From assembly GCF_030123505.1 (NCBI RefSeq), contig NZ_CP126115.1, positions 2,804,001-2,868,000 of the forward strand: a DNA stretch of 64,000 bases, in the 5' to 3' direction. Shown piece by piece: positions 24,499 to 33,310 of this stretch (its first letter is position 1; each line of letters starts with the position of its first letter). Position numbers and translations under genes: made by a program. Origin of the DNA: Neobacillus sp. YX16. Its GTDB lineage: Bacteria > Bacillota > Bacilli > Bacillales > Cytobacillaceae. A model generated the notes under the pieces. That model saw only the letters and a program-made list of their open reading frames with translations. It had not been told where the DNA came from and made no database searches.

Positions 24499-24801
24499 AT
24501 GAAGAAGTTAATGGATGAGTACTTTGAAACAGCGATGGAGGCCTGGAGTATGATGCAAAAGACTTCAGGTGATGAAGGGGCAGAATGGGCTGAAAGATTT
24601 GAACGCTACTTTTATGAATTTATTGATGAATTGAAGACATGGTGGACAACTCTTGAGCCGAAGCCAACGAATATAAATGAGGCTGAGCAGTTACCTGAAA
24701 TAAAAAAGTGGATGGAGCAAATCCCGGCTCCTGTACAGTTAAATTTTCTTACAGAATTAGAGGACATTTTGGATGGAATAGAGACAGAGCGATTTGATTA
24801 A
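24499..24801 (+). CDS. Acidic protein of unknown function
   Basis: A 100-residue, strongly acidic, helical protein (EYFETAMEAWSMMQ, then EWAERFERYFYEFIDELKTWW). It has many aromatic residues and ends in a helix EDILDGIE. Ribosome site aaaggag. It is a single gene with its own terminator. I do not recognise a family. Confidence 0.6.
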   Translation: MKKLMDEYFETAMEAWSMMQKTSGDEGAEWAERFERYFYEFIDELKTWWTTLEPKPTNINEAEQLPEIKKWMEQIPAPVQLNFLTELEDILDGIETERFD

Positions 24802-24817
24802 GTTATTTATGATGAAA

Positions 24818-24843
24818 GCTTACTCTTTGAGTGAGCCTTTTTA
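24818..24843 (+). terminator. Terminator after the acidic protein gene
   Basis: An 8-bp stem (gcttactc/gagtgagc, one G-T pair) with a 3-base loop, then ctttttat. Confidence 0.7.
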
Positions 24844-24854
24844 TCCGATAGGGT

Positions 24855-24893
24855 AAAAAGAAGAGTGTTGACTCAGTCAACACTCTTCTTTTT
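24855..24893. terminator. Bidirectional terminator
   Basis: A near-perfect 39-bp palindrome around gaagagtgttgact, with A and T tracts at either end; it ends the DUF3006 unit on the minus strand. Confidence 0.85.
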
Positions 24894-24926
24894 CAATACC
24901 AATCGCTCGCTATGTCAGTAAGTTTG

Positions 24927-25196
24927 TCATACGTTCTTTTTGAATTTGCTGCCTTTACTCTTGGAACGTAGCTTTGTCATCATGTCATCCACCTGTTCCT
25001 GCTCGGATAGGGTGGTTTGTTCATCTAATTCAATGGAGGTGATTTTTTCATTTTCGATTGTAATCTCAAAATAGGAATTTTCCTTACTGCCCTGTGGCAG
25101 GTCCTTTTTTGGAATAATGAATTCCTTTTTCATTTCTTCGACTAATATAACAGCAAATTGATTATCTTCGATTCTGTCCAGGAATCCTTTAATCAT
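24927..25196 (-). CDS. DUF3006 protein
   Basis: An 89-residue protein of the DUF3006 family: IKGFLDRIEDNQFAVILVEE at the N-terminus (a small beta-barrel), followed by a charged tail. The gene starts one base after the stop of the upstream metallo-hydrolase gene. DUF3006 genes are habitually found beside such extracellular ComEC-like hydrolases, which suggests a shared function, but none is proven. Confidence 0.8.
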   Translation of the reverse strand: MIKGFLDRIEDNQFAVILVEEMKKEFIIPKKDLPQGSKENSYFEITIENEKITSIELDEQTTLSEQEQVDDMMTKLRSKSKGSKFKKNV

Positions 25197-25197
25197 C

Positions 25198-26415
25198 CTA
25201 ACCTCCTACGCAAGCAAGTCCTTGCGATTTAATATCAGCTATTCTAGCAGGTCCAATACCCTTAATTCTTCCTAAATCATCAACAGAGGTGAAAGGTCTT
25301 AATTTGATTAAATCCTGTGCACGAGCAGCGCCAATGTGAATGATTTCTTGTAATTGTTCGATGCTAGCACGATTTACGTCAATACAATGACCAACAATAG
25401 GTGCAGGCTCAACCTGTGCCTCATCTTTTGGTGTGTTTCCGCTGCTAGAGGGTGTAATGGTCCCCTCTTTTTTCGTAAGTACTTTATAATCTTTCCCATC
25501 TGTTTCTACAACCACAGTCCCATGAACATCGGTCCCATAAAGTTGAATCTTCGAATTTTGAACAAGATTAACCACTTCTTCATGAGGATGACCATAAGTA
25601 TTATTCAAGCCGGCACTGTAAATCGCAATATCAGGATTCACTTCCCGCAAGAAAGTAGGGTGCGTTGAAGTGGAGGAGCCATGATGACCCAGTTTCAGAA
25701 TGTCAGCTTTCATATCAATTCCACTTTGAAGCATTTTCAACTCGTCTTCCGTGGTGGCGTCTCCTGTTAAAATAAACCTAACATCACCATAGGTTAGTTT
25801 TAATGAAATCGATTCTTCGTTATCATGCTCGCTAATCGTCTTCGGATATAATACATCAATCTTAAGCGGGCCGACTTCAAACTGATCACCCATTCGTGGC
25901 TCATAGTAATCAACAGCTTTTGAATCGATTGCTTTTAAAAGTCTTTGGAAGGTTTGGGAGGGGTTTGTGTTCCCTGATAACCAGACCTCGCCCACGTTAA
26001 AGGAATTAATTACTTGGTCCAACTGCCCAATGTGATCGGCATCTGGATGAGTCCCAACCGCAATATCGATTTGCGAAACATGCTGTTGCTTAAGATACTG
26101 AACAACTTCATCCCCAGTCCAGTTCCCAGCGTCAATAAGGATCGTAAAGTCCTCACCATCATCAGAAAATTGAAGTAAGGTTGAATCACCTTGACCGACA
26201 TCGATGAAGTGGACCTTAAGTTCTGATAAATTAGTGGGTGCAGCTTTATTTTCTTCCGTACTTTGAGTTTCATCATTTTTCGCTGGTAATGACTTTTCCG
26301 TTATATTTTCTTTTCGTTGCGCTATGTCTTTAGGTTGTAGTGGTTCTTGTCCACAACCACTAAATAGAAAAATAATGATGAAACTAAATAGAGTAAAAAG
26401 GTAACGTTTCTGCAT
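25198..26415 (-). CDS. ComEC/Rec2-like metallo-beta-lactamase lipoprotein with helix-hairpin-helix tail
   Basis: A 405-residue exported lipoprotein. The signal peptide ends in a lipobox (FLFSGCGQ, Cys21). A low-complexity linker follows, then a metallo-beta-lactamase domain (about residues 68-290) with HFIDVGQGDSTLL, the metal motif THPDADHIG and LTGDATTEDE, LGHHGSSTSTH. The last 60 residues hold helix-hairpin-helix motifs (IDVNRASIEQLQEII, IKGIGPARIADI), which bind DNA. It resembles the nuclease part of ComEC and probably acts on DNA outside the membrane (inference). Confidence 0.88.
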   Translation of the reverse strand: MQKRYLFTLFSFIIIFLFSGCGQEPLQPKDIAQRKENITEKSLPAKNDETQSTEENKAAPTNLSELKVHFIDVGQGDSTLLQFSDDGEDFTILIDAGNWTGDEVVQYLKQQHVSQIDIAVGTHPDADHIGQLDQVINSFNVGEVWLSGNTNPSQTFQRLLKAIDSKAVDYYEPRMGDQFEVGPLKIDVLYPKTISEHDNEESISLKLTYGDVRFILTGDATTEDELKMLQSGIDMKADILKLGHHGSSTSTHPTFLREVNPDIAIYSAGLNNTYGHPHEEVVNLVQNSKIQLYGTDVHGTVVVETDGKDYKVLTKKEGTITPSSSGNTPKDEAQVEPAPIVGHCIDVNRASIEQLQEIIHIGAARAQDLIKLRPFTSVDDLGRIKGIGPARIADIKSQGLACVGG

Positions 26416-26561
26416 TCAATTCCCCCTTTTCACCTAATAGCTTATCACAAATCAACCATTTTCAGACAATTCAAGTCAGAATGATTATTATTGTATTTAG
26501 AACCTAGCCAAAAATAATACAACAAATTAGTATAATAAGTAGTGGGGGAGGCTTGATTTAG

Positions 26562-27026
26562 ATGGATATTGTAATATTGAAGAAAAACGAGATCAAGAAT
26601 GCTCTTGAATTAGTTTGGATTGCATTTAAAGAATTCGAAGCACCTGATTACTCACAACAGGGGATTGAAGAATTCAGGAAATATATATCTTACGATTCAA
26701 TGATTGAACAATTTGAAACTGAAAAAATATTCTTTTGGGGATGCAAAGTAAATAATGAATTAACAGGGGTAATCGCAACAAGAGGAATGAATCATATCTG
26801 TTTGTTATTTGTAAAAAAAGAGTTTCATAGGCGAGGAATAGCTAAACGTTTATTTAATACAGTTTTAGAGAGATGCAAAAGTGAGAAGTCTACTATTAAC
26901 ACGATTACGGTTAATTCATCACCCTATGCAGTAGAAATTTATCATCGACTTGGATTTGTTGATATCGAAAAAGAACAGACAGTGAATGGGATGAGATTTA
27001 CTCCGATGATGTATTCGTTAAAATAG
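26562..27026 (+). CDS. GNAT N-acetyltransferase
   Basis: A 154-residue acetyltransferase with the acetyl-CoA site LLFVKKEFHRRGIAKRLFNTVLE near residue 90 and the C-terminal PYAVEIYHRLGFVDI. Substrate unknown. It is a single-gene unit closed by a terminator at 27057. Confidence 0.85.
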   Translation: MDIVILKKNEIKNALELVWIAFKEFEAPDYSQQGIEEFRKYISYDSMIEQFETEKIFFWGCKVNNELTGVIATRGMNHICLLFVKKEFHRRGIAKRLFNTVLERCKSEKSTINTITVNSSPYAVEIYHRLGFVDIEKEQTVNGMRFTPMMYSLK

Positions 27027-27056
27027 CTATGCTAGAAGAATCAACCTATAATTCTT

Positions 27057-27083
27057 GCCGTTGAATGATTCAACGGCTTATTT
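27057..27083 (+). terminator. Terminator after the GNAT gene
   Basis: A 9-bp stem (gccgttgaa/ttcaacggc) with a 3-base loop, then ttatttg. Confidence 0.7.
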
Positions 27084-27225
27084 GTATAGGGAAATAATTG
27101 TAAATTTTTGGATTTTTTGTTGATAATGAACAATGTTTGTATTATACTTAAGTTAAGTTAAATATTTAATAAACTAAAATATTAATTTATTTTTTTATGA
27201 TAATAGAAGAAAGGGGTTGTTGGTG

Positions 27226-27759
27226 ATGGAAAAAGCTGCAGAATTGAATGGGTTTCAAAGTAATGAGGGAATCATTTTCACCTATCACAAACAGTCAGGG
27301 TATATAGGATTTATTTGGGCAATGGTGGCAGTTATGATTCTAGAAACAGCTGGGGTGTCGTACCTCTTATATAACTGGAGTCCTATCCTGCACTGGATTC
27401 ATTTGATTCTATCCATTTCGGTCATTGTTTTCCTACTCGTTGATTTAAGAGCAGTCACTAGGAATCCCATCATGATAAAAAATAACGAAATTTCTCTAAA
27501 AATTGGTATTCGCCCAAGAGTTATAATAGCAACAGAGAATATTAAGGAATTAAAGAGCGGAAGCCTTTACCAGGAAGATAGAAAGAATAAAGAAGTCCTT
27601 GATCTATCTCTATTTAGCTTTGATGATCCAACCTTTGAATTAGTCTTAAACCATCCAATAAAAGATAAAGCAATGTTTGGAAAAACCAAGGATGTTACCA
27701 GAATTTTCTTTAGTGTTGATGACAAAACAGCTTTCTCAACCATGATTAAAGAAAAATAG
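27226..27759 (+). CDS. Membrane-anchored protein of unknown function
   Basis: A 177-residue protein with two adjacent membrane helices (GYIGFIWAMVAVMILETAGVS and WIHLILSISVIVFLLVDL, about residues 26-75) followed by a soluble beta-rich domain resembling a bacterial PH-like fold (NEISLKIGIRPRVIIATENIKEL). ATG 27226 is preferred; TTG and GTG codons in the same frame lie 3-9 bases upstream. The ribosome site is gaaagggg. No function is known to me. Confidence 0.6.
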   Translation: MEKAAELNGFQSNEGIIFTYHKQSGYIGFIWAMVAVMILETAGVSYLLYNWSPILHWIHLILSISVIVFLLVDLRAVTRNPIMIKNNEISLKIGIRPRVIIATENIKELKSGSLYQEDRKNKEVLDLSLFSFDDPTFELVLNHPIKDKAMFGKTKDVTRIFFSVDDKTAFSTMIKEK

Positions 27760-27767
27760 TAAAAAGG

Positions 27768-27811
27768 AAGTGTCAGGAACTGTCCAATAAATTGGAAGGT
27801 GCCTGGCACTT
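27768..27811. terminator. Hairpin of the gtgcctggcac family (diverged copy)
   Basis: A 20-bp imperfect stem (aagtgtcaggaactgtccaa with its partner) between convergent genes. It is kin to the perfect hairpins at 35113 and 62410. Confidence 0.7.
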
Positions 27812-27818
27812 ATTTGAT

Positions 27819-28637
27819 TTAACCTTGAATCTTTTCTATTTGATTAAGGCGCTCTAGGATTCTCCGTTTTCGGTATAACATTTTTCCTGCTTCGGCCACA
27901 TCCCCGATAGAGGAGCGATTAATAAATGCTCCAAAAATCATTCCAGCTATCGGAATCATTTGAAAAAGCTTTTTCCAGCCAAAAGAATCTCGATAGGTGG
28001 TAACCACTTCACGCCATCCTTGCAGCTGTGAGATCATTTGATTGTTCTGATTGCCTTGATGTAAGGAAGTAAGGTCTTCAAGTATAGCTCTCTTTCCGAC
28101 AATATCGGATGAGGAAAATTGCAGACATTTAACGATAAAAATTCTTTCTGATTTTTCTTTAGGGTCGTACCCATAGCATACAGCAATCTCTTGTAATACT
28201 TTAAGGGATAATCCTAATAGAACGGGAATATCAACTGCCAGAGTAAACAACCCGCCAATCCCCGTTGTTGCTCCTTGGACAGTCGCTATTTTTGTTCTGG
28301 AATTTCTAATTTCCTCAGCAATTTCATCCATTTTACTAATTGGAACTTGTTCAAGGTAGTCAAGGTGAATTTCATGTGCTGATGTATCTCGAGGCACAAA
28401 CTTTTTTAGAATATTTTCTTCTTTGACTAAATATTGGCCGCCATTCTGAATGTAGTTCCCTAATTCATCAATCGCCAAGCCGATTTTATCTTGAATAAAT
28501 TTTGGTGTTAGCTTATCAAGAAGCATGAATGGTAAACGACCAATCTTTTCCCAAAACCATAAATCCTTCTGTTCATTTTCCCATGCTTCAATCTTTTTCA
28601 ATTCGTCTTTTAAATAATCAGTAGATTCTTCTATCAT
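27819..28637 (-). CDS. EcsC-family protein
   Basis: A 272-residue protein of the EcsC family: a helical N-terminal half, then GATTGIGGLFTLAVDIPVLLGLSLKVLQEIAVCYGYDP near residue 125 (a hydrophobic, possibly membrane-inserting part), and a C-terminal segment IPIAGMIFGAFINRSSIGDVA. EcsC proteins are named from a gene beside the Bacillus EcsAB transporter; their biochemical role is unknown. The start at 28637 follows ggagtgg by eight bases. Confidence 0.85.
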   Translation of the reverse strand: MIEESTDYLKDELKKIEAWENEQKDLWFWEKIGRLPFMLLDKLTPKFIQDKIGLAIDELGNYIQNGGQYLVKEENILKKFVPRDTSAHEIHLDYLEQVPISKMDEIAEEIRNSRTKIATVQGATTGIGGLFTLAVDIPVLLGLSLKVLQEIAVCYGYDPKEKSERIFIVKCLQFSSSDIVGKRAILEDLTSLHQGNQNNQMISQLQGWREVVTTYRDSFGWKKLFQMIPIAGMIFGAFINRSSIGDVAEAGKMLYRKRRILERLNQIEKIQG

Positions 28638-28857
28638 CAATCATTCCACTCCATCTTCATCAATTAAATTAGGTATGTACGTATATACGGTAAAACATCT
28701 AACAAGTTTCATTATTCCAATGTACGTACAATTTTAAAGGTAGCAACCGGATTAGATAAACTTTAAGGATGGCATATTTTGAGCAAAAGTAAAATATTTA
28801 TATTAAAGGTGGTACATGTAGTGTTCGGTGTAAAGCTTCTAGAAGGGAGCAAATTTT

Positions 28858-29043
28858 TTGAATCGGAATCGAAATACAAATGTCCAGTTAGCTATTTTAT
28901 TGCTTATATGCTTGCTCATTATTCTTATTGTCTATGCGATACTCCATATTAAAATACACATTGTGTATAGTACCGGTGTTGGTCCAATCCTTTTAATAGG
29001 ATTGATTATTTTCCTCATTGTCCTGCTATATACCAAAGGGTGA
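28858..29043 (+). CDS. Small two-helix membrane protein
   Basis: A 61-residue protein starting at TTG (ribosome site gaagggag). Two membrane helices, LAILLLICLLIILIVYAIL and GPILLIGLIIFLIVLLY, flank a short outside loop. No function is known to me. A terminator follows at 29136. Confidence 0.5.
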   Translation: MNRNRNTNVQLAILLLICLLIILIVYAILHIKIHIVYSTGVGPILLIGLIIFLIVLLYTKG

Positions 29044-29135
29044 AAGAATTCGGCTTTATTTTTTAATAATTATGAACAAATAGATTGTATTAATAATTTC
29101 CAAATGATAAAATATAGCTCCATTGTGTATGAAAG

Positions 29136-29167
29136 CATCTACAAAGAGATTGTAGATGTTTCTTTTT
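29136..29167 (+). terminator. Terminator after the small membrane protein gene
   Basis: A 9-bp stem (catctacaa/ttgtagatg) with a 5-base loop and a T-rich tail. Confidence 0.75.
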
Positions 29168-29217
29168 GTGCCTGTTCGATGTACGGAAACTATTGGAAGA
29201 GGTGACGGTTTAAGAGA

Positions 29218-31557
29218 ATGAGTTCAAAAAAACAAAAATCAGTTCGTGAGCATAAAGATTATCAAGCAGAAATAGAGCGCCTAGAGTTTACAAAGGAATA
29301 CATTAAGAGTGTTTTGGAACAATCAAAAGGAAATAAAGAACAGTTTGTTGGAAATCTAAAGGAAGCCTTTGCTGATCTTGATACATCTGATAGTAGTTTA
29401 AGCTACATGACCCTTTTGACGAATGCTCAGTACCTGGAATTGGCAGAAAGCGAACTAGAAAGGTTAGCAAGCGTTATTGGCAAACCGTACTTTTCGAGAA
29501 TTAATTTTACCAGCAGCGGTGACACCAATGAAGAGATTTTGTATATCGGGAAGGCTTCACTATTTGACCGGGTAAATCAGATTCCCATTATCGTTGACTG
29601 GCGGTCTCCGATTGCAAATGTTTACTATGACGGCCGTCTAGGGGATGTTACGTATGACGCCTATGGAGAAACGCAAAGTGGTTATTTATCTCTTAAAAGA
29701 CAATATGAAATCGAGGACGGATTATTAAAAGAAATTAGAGATATCGATTTAACCACACATGATGAACTATTGCAGAAATCCTTATCAGGTAAAGCAGACA
29801 ATCGCTTAACCGAAATTGTCGCGACCATCCAAAATGAGCAAAATGATGTAATTCGAGCTTCTCTTAAACACCCCATCATCGTTCAAGGAGCTGCGGGCAG
29901 TGGAAAAACCACTATAGCGCTCCATCGAATATCCTACTTTTTATACTCTTCTGGATATCGATTTCCTCCAGAAAAATTAATGATTCTTGCACCAAATAGA
30001 TTGTTTATCGATTATATTTCCGCTGTTCTTCCTGATTTAGGGGTAAACAAAATTAAACAAACCACTTATATTGATTTTATGAGAAATTGTTTGGGGAAGA
30101 AAATAAAATTAATAGCTCCTAACTCAAAATTAATGACACTACTTAAAGGGGAAGGAAAATCAAAATCAAAATGGTTACAATGGGTGTCAGGGTATAAAGG
30201 TTCACTAGATTTTAAGGAATGTATCGATGCCTACTTGAAAGATATTGAATATAATCTAGCACCGTCAAAGGATTTTATCATTGAAAAATCGCTTCTCATG
30301 AGAGGGCAAAAAATTAATAGATTATTTTTAACAGAGTTTCAATACTTACCAATCTATAGTAGACTCGATAAAATAAAAAATCTATTGGCAAATGATTTAA
30401 GAATAAAAAAATCAATCATTCTATCCAAAATTAATAGTAAATATGATGATGCTTTAGAAAAGGCACTTTATTCCACCAGGCTGGATTCAGATAAAAGGAG
30501 AGTAAGAGTCGTCTCCATCATGGATTTAAAAGAGAAAAGGTTAAATACGGTGGAACAAGAATCGAAGGTAGCAGTGAAGAATTATATGGATCCATTTGTA
30601 AAAAAAGATATCTTTGCACTATACAAGGAACTGATGACATCTCCTGAACTGTTAGAAAAGTATTCAAGCACTCTTTCTGAGATAGAATGCAAGAGGTTGA
30701 GTCAATATTGTCAAAGAATTTTCGACAAAAAAGCACTTGAGCTTGAGGATTTGGCTCCGTTATTTTACATGAAGGCAAAACTTGAAGGAATCGATGAAAA
30801 ATATAAAATGAAAAGTGTTTTCATTGATGAGGCTCAGGACTATAGCTATTTTCAGTTTGCAGCAATGAAAGAAGGCTTTGAAACAGACTTGTTTACAATC
30901 GTTGGCGATTTAGCACAAGGGATTCATTCCTATCGAGGGTTAAACAGCTGGGAACCATTAGTCACGGATATATTCCCAAATGCGAACTATCATGCTCTCC
31001 AAAAAAGTTATCGGACAACAGTCGAGATTATGCACCTCGCAAATGACATTCTATCGATTATGGACAAAGACCTGCCAATTGTACAACCAGTTATTCGACA
31101 TGGGGACAAACCACGTTTTACAAAAATTGACCCAAGCCATTTGCAACGGGTAAGAGAAACAATTGAACACGATATCCAATTACTCAAAGAGGAAGAACTC
31201 AACTCGATTGCCATAATTGGAAGAACCGAAAGCGAGTGCTTGCGTATACATAAAATGCTAGATAATAGTAAACTTCCCATTCAGCTATTAGAAGAAAAGC
31301 AAGATATGAAAAAGGGAAGCGTTGTAATCTTACCTTCGTACCTTTCAAAAGGATTAGAATTTGATGCGGTATTGATCCTTACATTGGAAGAAGCGTACAG
31401 TGTGGAAGAAGTGGATATAAAATTGTTGTATGTGGCGATGACAAGGCCGATGCATAGGCTGTATTTATATGGGGGTTCGCTTACCGACTTATTATTAAAT
31501 AAAGCTAGCTCCGTCCATTTTGATTGCCATGGGGACGGTTCTTCTGGTCACATGTAA
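29218..31557 (+). CDS. helD: RNA polymerase recycling motor HelD
   Basis: A 779-residue UvrD-like ATPase of the Gram-positive HelD family, which pries stalled RNA polymerase from DNA. The N-terminal coiled coil (residues 1-110) is followed by Walker A GAAGSGKTTIALHR near residue 225, the DE-box in VFIDEAQDYSYFQF near residue 533, QKSYRTT near residue 594 and the C-terminal motif YVAMTRPMHRLYLYG. Length matches the Bacillus protein. The last dozen codons (HFDCHGDGSSGHM) run into a dispersed ggggacggttct hairpin, so the natural C-terminus may have been replaced by repeat sequence. Confidence 0.93.
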   Translation: MSSKKQKSVREHKDYQAEIERLEFTKEYIKSVLEQSKGNKEQFVGNLKEAFADLDTSDSSLSYMTLLTNAQYLELAESELERLASVIGKPYFSRINFTSSGDTNEEILYIGKASLFDRVNQIPIIVDWRSPIANVYYDGRLGDVTYDAYGETQSGYLSLKRQYEIEDGLLKEIRDIDLTTHDELLQKSLSGKADNRLTEIVATIQNEQNDVIRASLKHPIIVQGAAGSGKTTIALHRISYFLYSSGYRFPPEKLMILAPNRLFIDYISAVLPDLGVNKIKQTTYIDFMRNCLGKKIKLIAPNSKLMTLLKGEGKSKSKWLQWVSGYKGSLDFKECIDAYLKDIEYNLAPSKDFIIEKSLLMRGQKINRLFLTEFQYLPIYSRLDKIKNLLANDLRIKKSIILSKINSKYDDALEKALYSTRLDSDKRRVRVVSIMDLKEKRLNTVEQESKVAVKNYMDPFVKKDIFALYKELMTSPELLEKYSSTLSEIECKRLSQYCQRIFDKKALELEDLAPLFYMKAKLEGIDEKYKMKSVFIDEAQDYSYFQFAAMKEGFETDLFTIVGDLAQGIHSYRGLNSWEPLVTDIFPNANYHALQKSYRTTVEIMHLANDILSIMDKDLPIVQPVIRHGDKPRFTKIDPSHLQRVRETIEHDIQLLKEEELNSIAIIGRTESECLRIHKMLDNSKLPIQLLEEKQDMKKGSVVILPSYLSKGLEFDAVLILTLEEAYSVEEVDIKLLYVAMTRPMHRLYLYGGSLTDLLLNKASSVHFDCHGDGSSGHM

Positions 31558-31587
31558 ATTATACTAAAAACCAATGGAACCGTCCCT
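31532..31587. repeat. Dispersed hairpin with ggggacggttc/gaaccgtccct arms
   Basis: Ten-base inverted arms span the stop codon of helD. The same gaaccgtccc word recurs at about 35199-35210. Confidence 0.6.
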
Positions 31588-31605
31588 CCGGTTTCCATTT
31601 ACAAC

Positions 31606-31657
31606 CTGTAAAGCATTCTAAACATAATTTGTTAATGATGCTTTACAGTTTTTTTAT
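31606..31657 (+). terminator. Terminator after helD
   Basis: An 11-bp perfect stem (ctgtaaagcat/atgctttacag) followed by a run of seven T. Confidence 0.85.
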
Positions 31658-31697
31658 TTTGTAAAGGAAAAGGTGGATAGGGTGGGAGTATTGGAGT

Positions 31698-31713
31698 TGG
31701 CACGAAAGTTGCA
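31698..31713 (+). promoter_or_regulatory. Sigma-54 (SigL) promoter, -24/-12
   Basis: TGGCAC-N5-TTGCA is a full match to the sigma-54 core elements with correct spacing. It points to the short broken frame at 31738 and the crotonase gene at 31899. A truncated sigma-54 activator lies just downstream on the other strand. Confidence 0.75.
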
Positions 31714-31737
31714 TTTGTAAAAGTATGAGGTGATGAT

Positions 31738-31831
31738 ATGAAATTCGGTGAGATTTTCATTGGTCAAAAAAGATGTCTCTTATGTCACCGCTGAAGTATT
31801 ACAAAAGGAAGAAAGAAAAGGATCTGGTTAA
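31738..31831 (+). pseudogene. Remnant of a short frameshifted gene behind the sigma-54 promoter
   Basis: ATG 31738 has a good ribosome site (gaggtgat) and begins MKFGEIFIGQK, then stops after 18 codons. A one-base shift in the A run at 31766-31771 continues as DVSYVTAEVLQKEERKGSG to a stop at 31829. The opening resembles a MaoC-type dehydratase start, but the piece is too short to be sure. It looks like the remains of the first gene of the sigma-54 operon. Confidence 0.4.
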
Positions 31832-31898
31832 GTTACTTATTAAAGGCAGAAATCTCTGCACTTGTATCAAAATAATAATTTGAAGGGTGAGGGTCTCA

Positions 31899-32687
31899 GT
31901 GGAATATCAAACAATTATTGATGAAAGAAAAAATCAAACAGCATGGATTTATTTGAATCGACCGGAAAATATGAATTCTATTTCCATAACCTTATTGAAT
32001 GAATTGTCAGAAATTCTTCAGGAGGCTGAACGAGATGAATCAGTCCGAGTGATTGTATTATCAGGCAAAGGGAAAGCGTTTTGTGCTGGAGCTGACTTAA
32101 AAGAATTGCTAGTAGATTTAGAAAAAGAGCCAGATGGACAGAAGCGCTTTTTAGATTTAGCAGGGGAGATTTTTGAAAAGTTAAACAATTTAAACAAACC
32201 TATAATAGCTGCTTTAAACGGGATTACTCTAGCTGGTGGCTTGGAAATTGCAATGACAGCAGACATTATTATTGCTTCCGAAAAAGCAAAGATTGGTGAT
32301 GCCCATGCGAATTTTGGTGTTCTTCCTGGAGGAGGAGGAGCAGTAAGGCTGCCGCGAAAAATAGGGTTGAACCGTGCAAAGTATTTGTTGTTTACAGGTG
32401 ATTTTATTTCAGCGAGTGAAATGAAGGAATATGGATTGGTAAATGAGGTTGTCCCAGCCGATGACCTGGAAAGAGTTGTCCAGGAAATAGCAGATAAAAT
32501 TTCTACAAAGAGCCCGCTCGTTTTAAGAGAAATGAAAAGGCTTGCAACAGATGGTCAAGAACAGCCACTTGATATTGCACTAAGACAAGAATTATTGGCA
32601 CTTAAAAATCATACCCAGTCACATGATTTTCAAGAAGGACTAGCAGCATTTGCAGAAAAAAGGACACCAAATTTTAAGGGATATTAA
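31899..32687 (+). CDS. Enoyl-CoA hydratase/isomerase (crotonase) family protein
   Basis: A 262-residue crotonase-fold protein. The CoA/oxyanion-hole segments GKAFCAGADLKEL near residue 57 and ITLAGGLEIAMTADI near residue 108 are intact, and the first catalytic Glu position is kept (GGLEIA). The second catalytic Glu of true hydratases is not there: the segment reads GDAHANFGVLPGGGG where hydratases have PE. It may be an isomerase or hydrolase. Start GTG 31899 has the site gagggt five bases away. It is the only intact gene behind the sigma-54 promoter. Confidence 0.85.
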   Translation: MEYQTIIDERKNQTAWIYLNRPENMNSISITLLNELSEILQEAERDESVRVIVLSGKGKAFCAGADLKELLVDLEKEPDGQKRFLDLAGEIFEKLNNLNKPIIAALNGITLAGGLEIAMTADIIIASEKAKIGDAHANFGVLPGGGGAVRLPRKIGLNRAKYLLFTGDFISASEMKEYGLVNEVVPADDLERVVQEIADKISTKSPLVLREMKRLATDGQEQPLDIALRQELLALKNHTQSHDFQEGLAAFAEKRTPNFKGY

Positions 32688-32694
32688 TCAATAG

Positions 32695-32731
32695 AGTGAG
32701 GCTGAGCTATTTTCTGCTCACCTCACTTTTA
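32695..32731 (+). terminator. Terminator after the crotonase gene
   Basis: A long stem (agtgaggctgagc/gctcacctcact, one bulge) followed by tttat; it may serve both strands. Confidence 0.75.
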
Positions 32732-32765
32732 TACTTCGATACGGTGGGTTTGTTTGAGCATCCAG

Positions 32766-33302
32766 TTACAGTGTTTCGTTCAATTGATATTTTTTCATTT
32801 TCGCATAGAGCCAAGGTCGGCTGATTCCAAGAATTTCACTCGCTTTTGTTTTATTACCTTTTGATTCCTTTAAGGCAGAGATGATCATATCCTTTTCAGT
32901 AGTAACCATTCTATCTTTATAAGTTGAGAGTACTTGTTGAGGAACGAATCTTCCCTGGGGGGGAGAGTCGAATGTAGGAATCTCATCTGCATCAATGTAG
33001 TCTCCAGTTTTTAAGTTTGCGGCTCGTTCGAGAACATTGTGTAATTCTCTCACATTGCCAGGCCACGAATGCTTCATTAGTTTAGTTACAGCGGAATGAG
33101 TGGCACCTTTAATGTAAAAACCACCTTGGTTCAAACGTCTAATAATGGTATGAATGATATCTGGTAAATCTTCCATTCTTTCTCTTAAAGGTGGTATATT
33201 TAATCGCATGATATTTAATCGATAGTATAAGTCTTCTCTAAATTTCCCATCTGCTACTAATTGTTCAATATTCTGATTTGTGGCAGCAATAATTCTTCGT
33301 AT
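32766..33302 (-). pseudogene. Sigma-54 enhancer-binding protein, 5' part deleted
   Basis: The frame, read back from the Fis-type helix-turn-helix at its end (KTKASEILGISRPWLYAKMKK), contains the C-terminal half of an AAA+ sigma-54 activator: RRIIAATNQNIEQL, GKFREDLYYRLNI, PPLRERMEDL and HSWPGNVRELHNVLERA. A stop at 33303-33305 cuts it off just before IIAATN, so Walker A, Walker B, the GAFTGA loop and the sensor domain are gone. An ATG at 33209 could still give a 147-residue DNA-binding stub, which could not activate sigma-54. It abuts another gene remnant, so a deletion is likely. Confidence 0.85.
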
Positions 33303-33310
33303 TTAAATGA

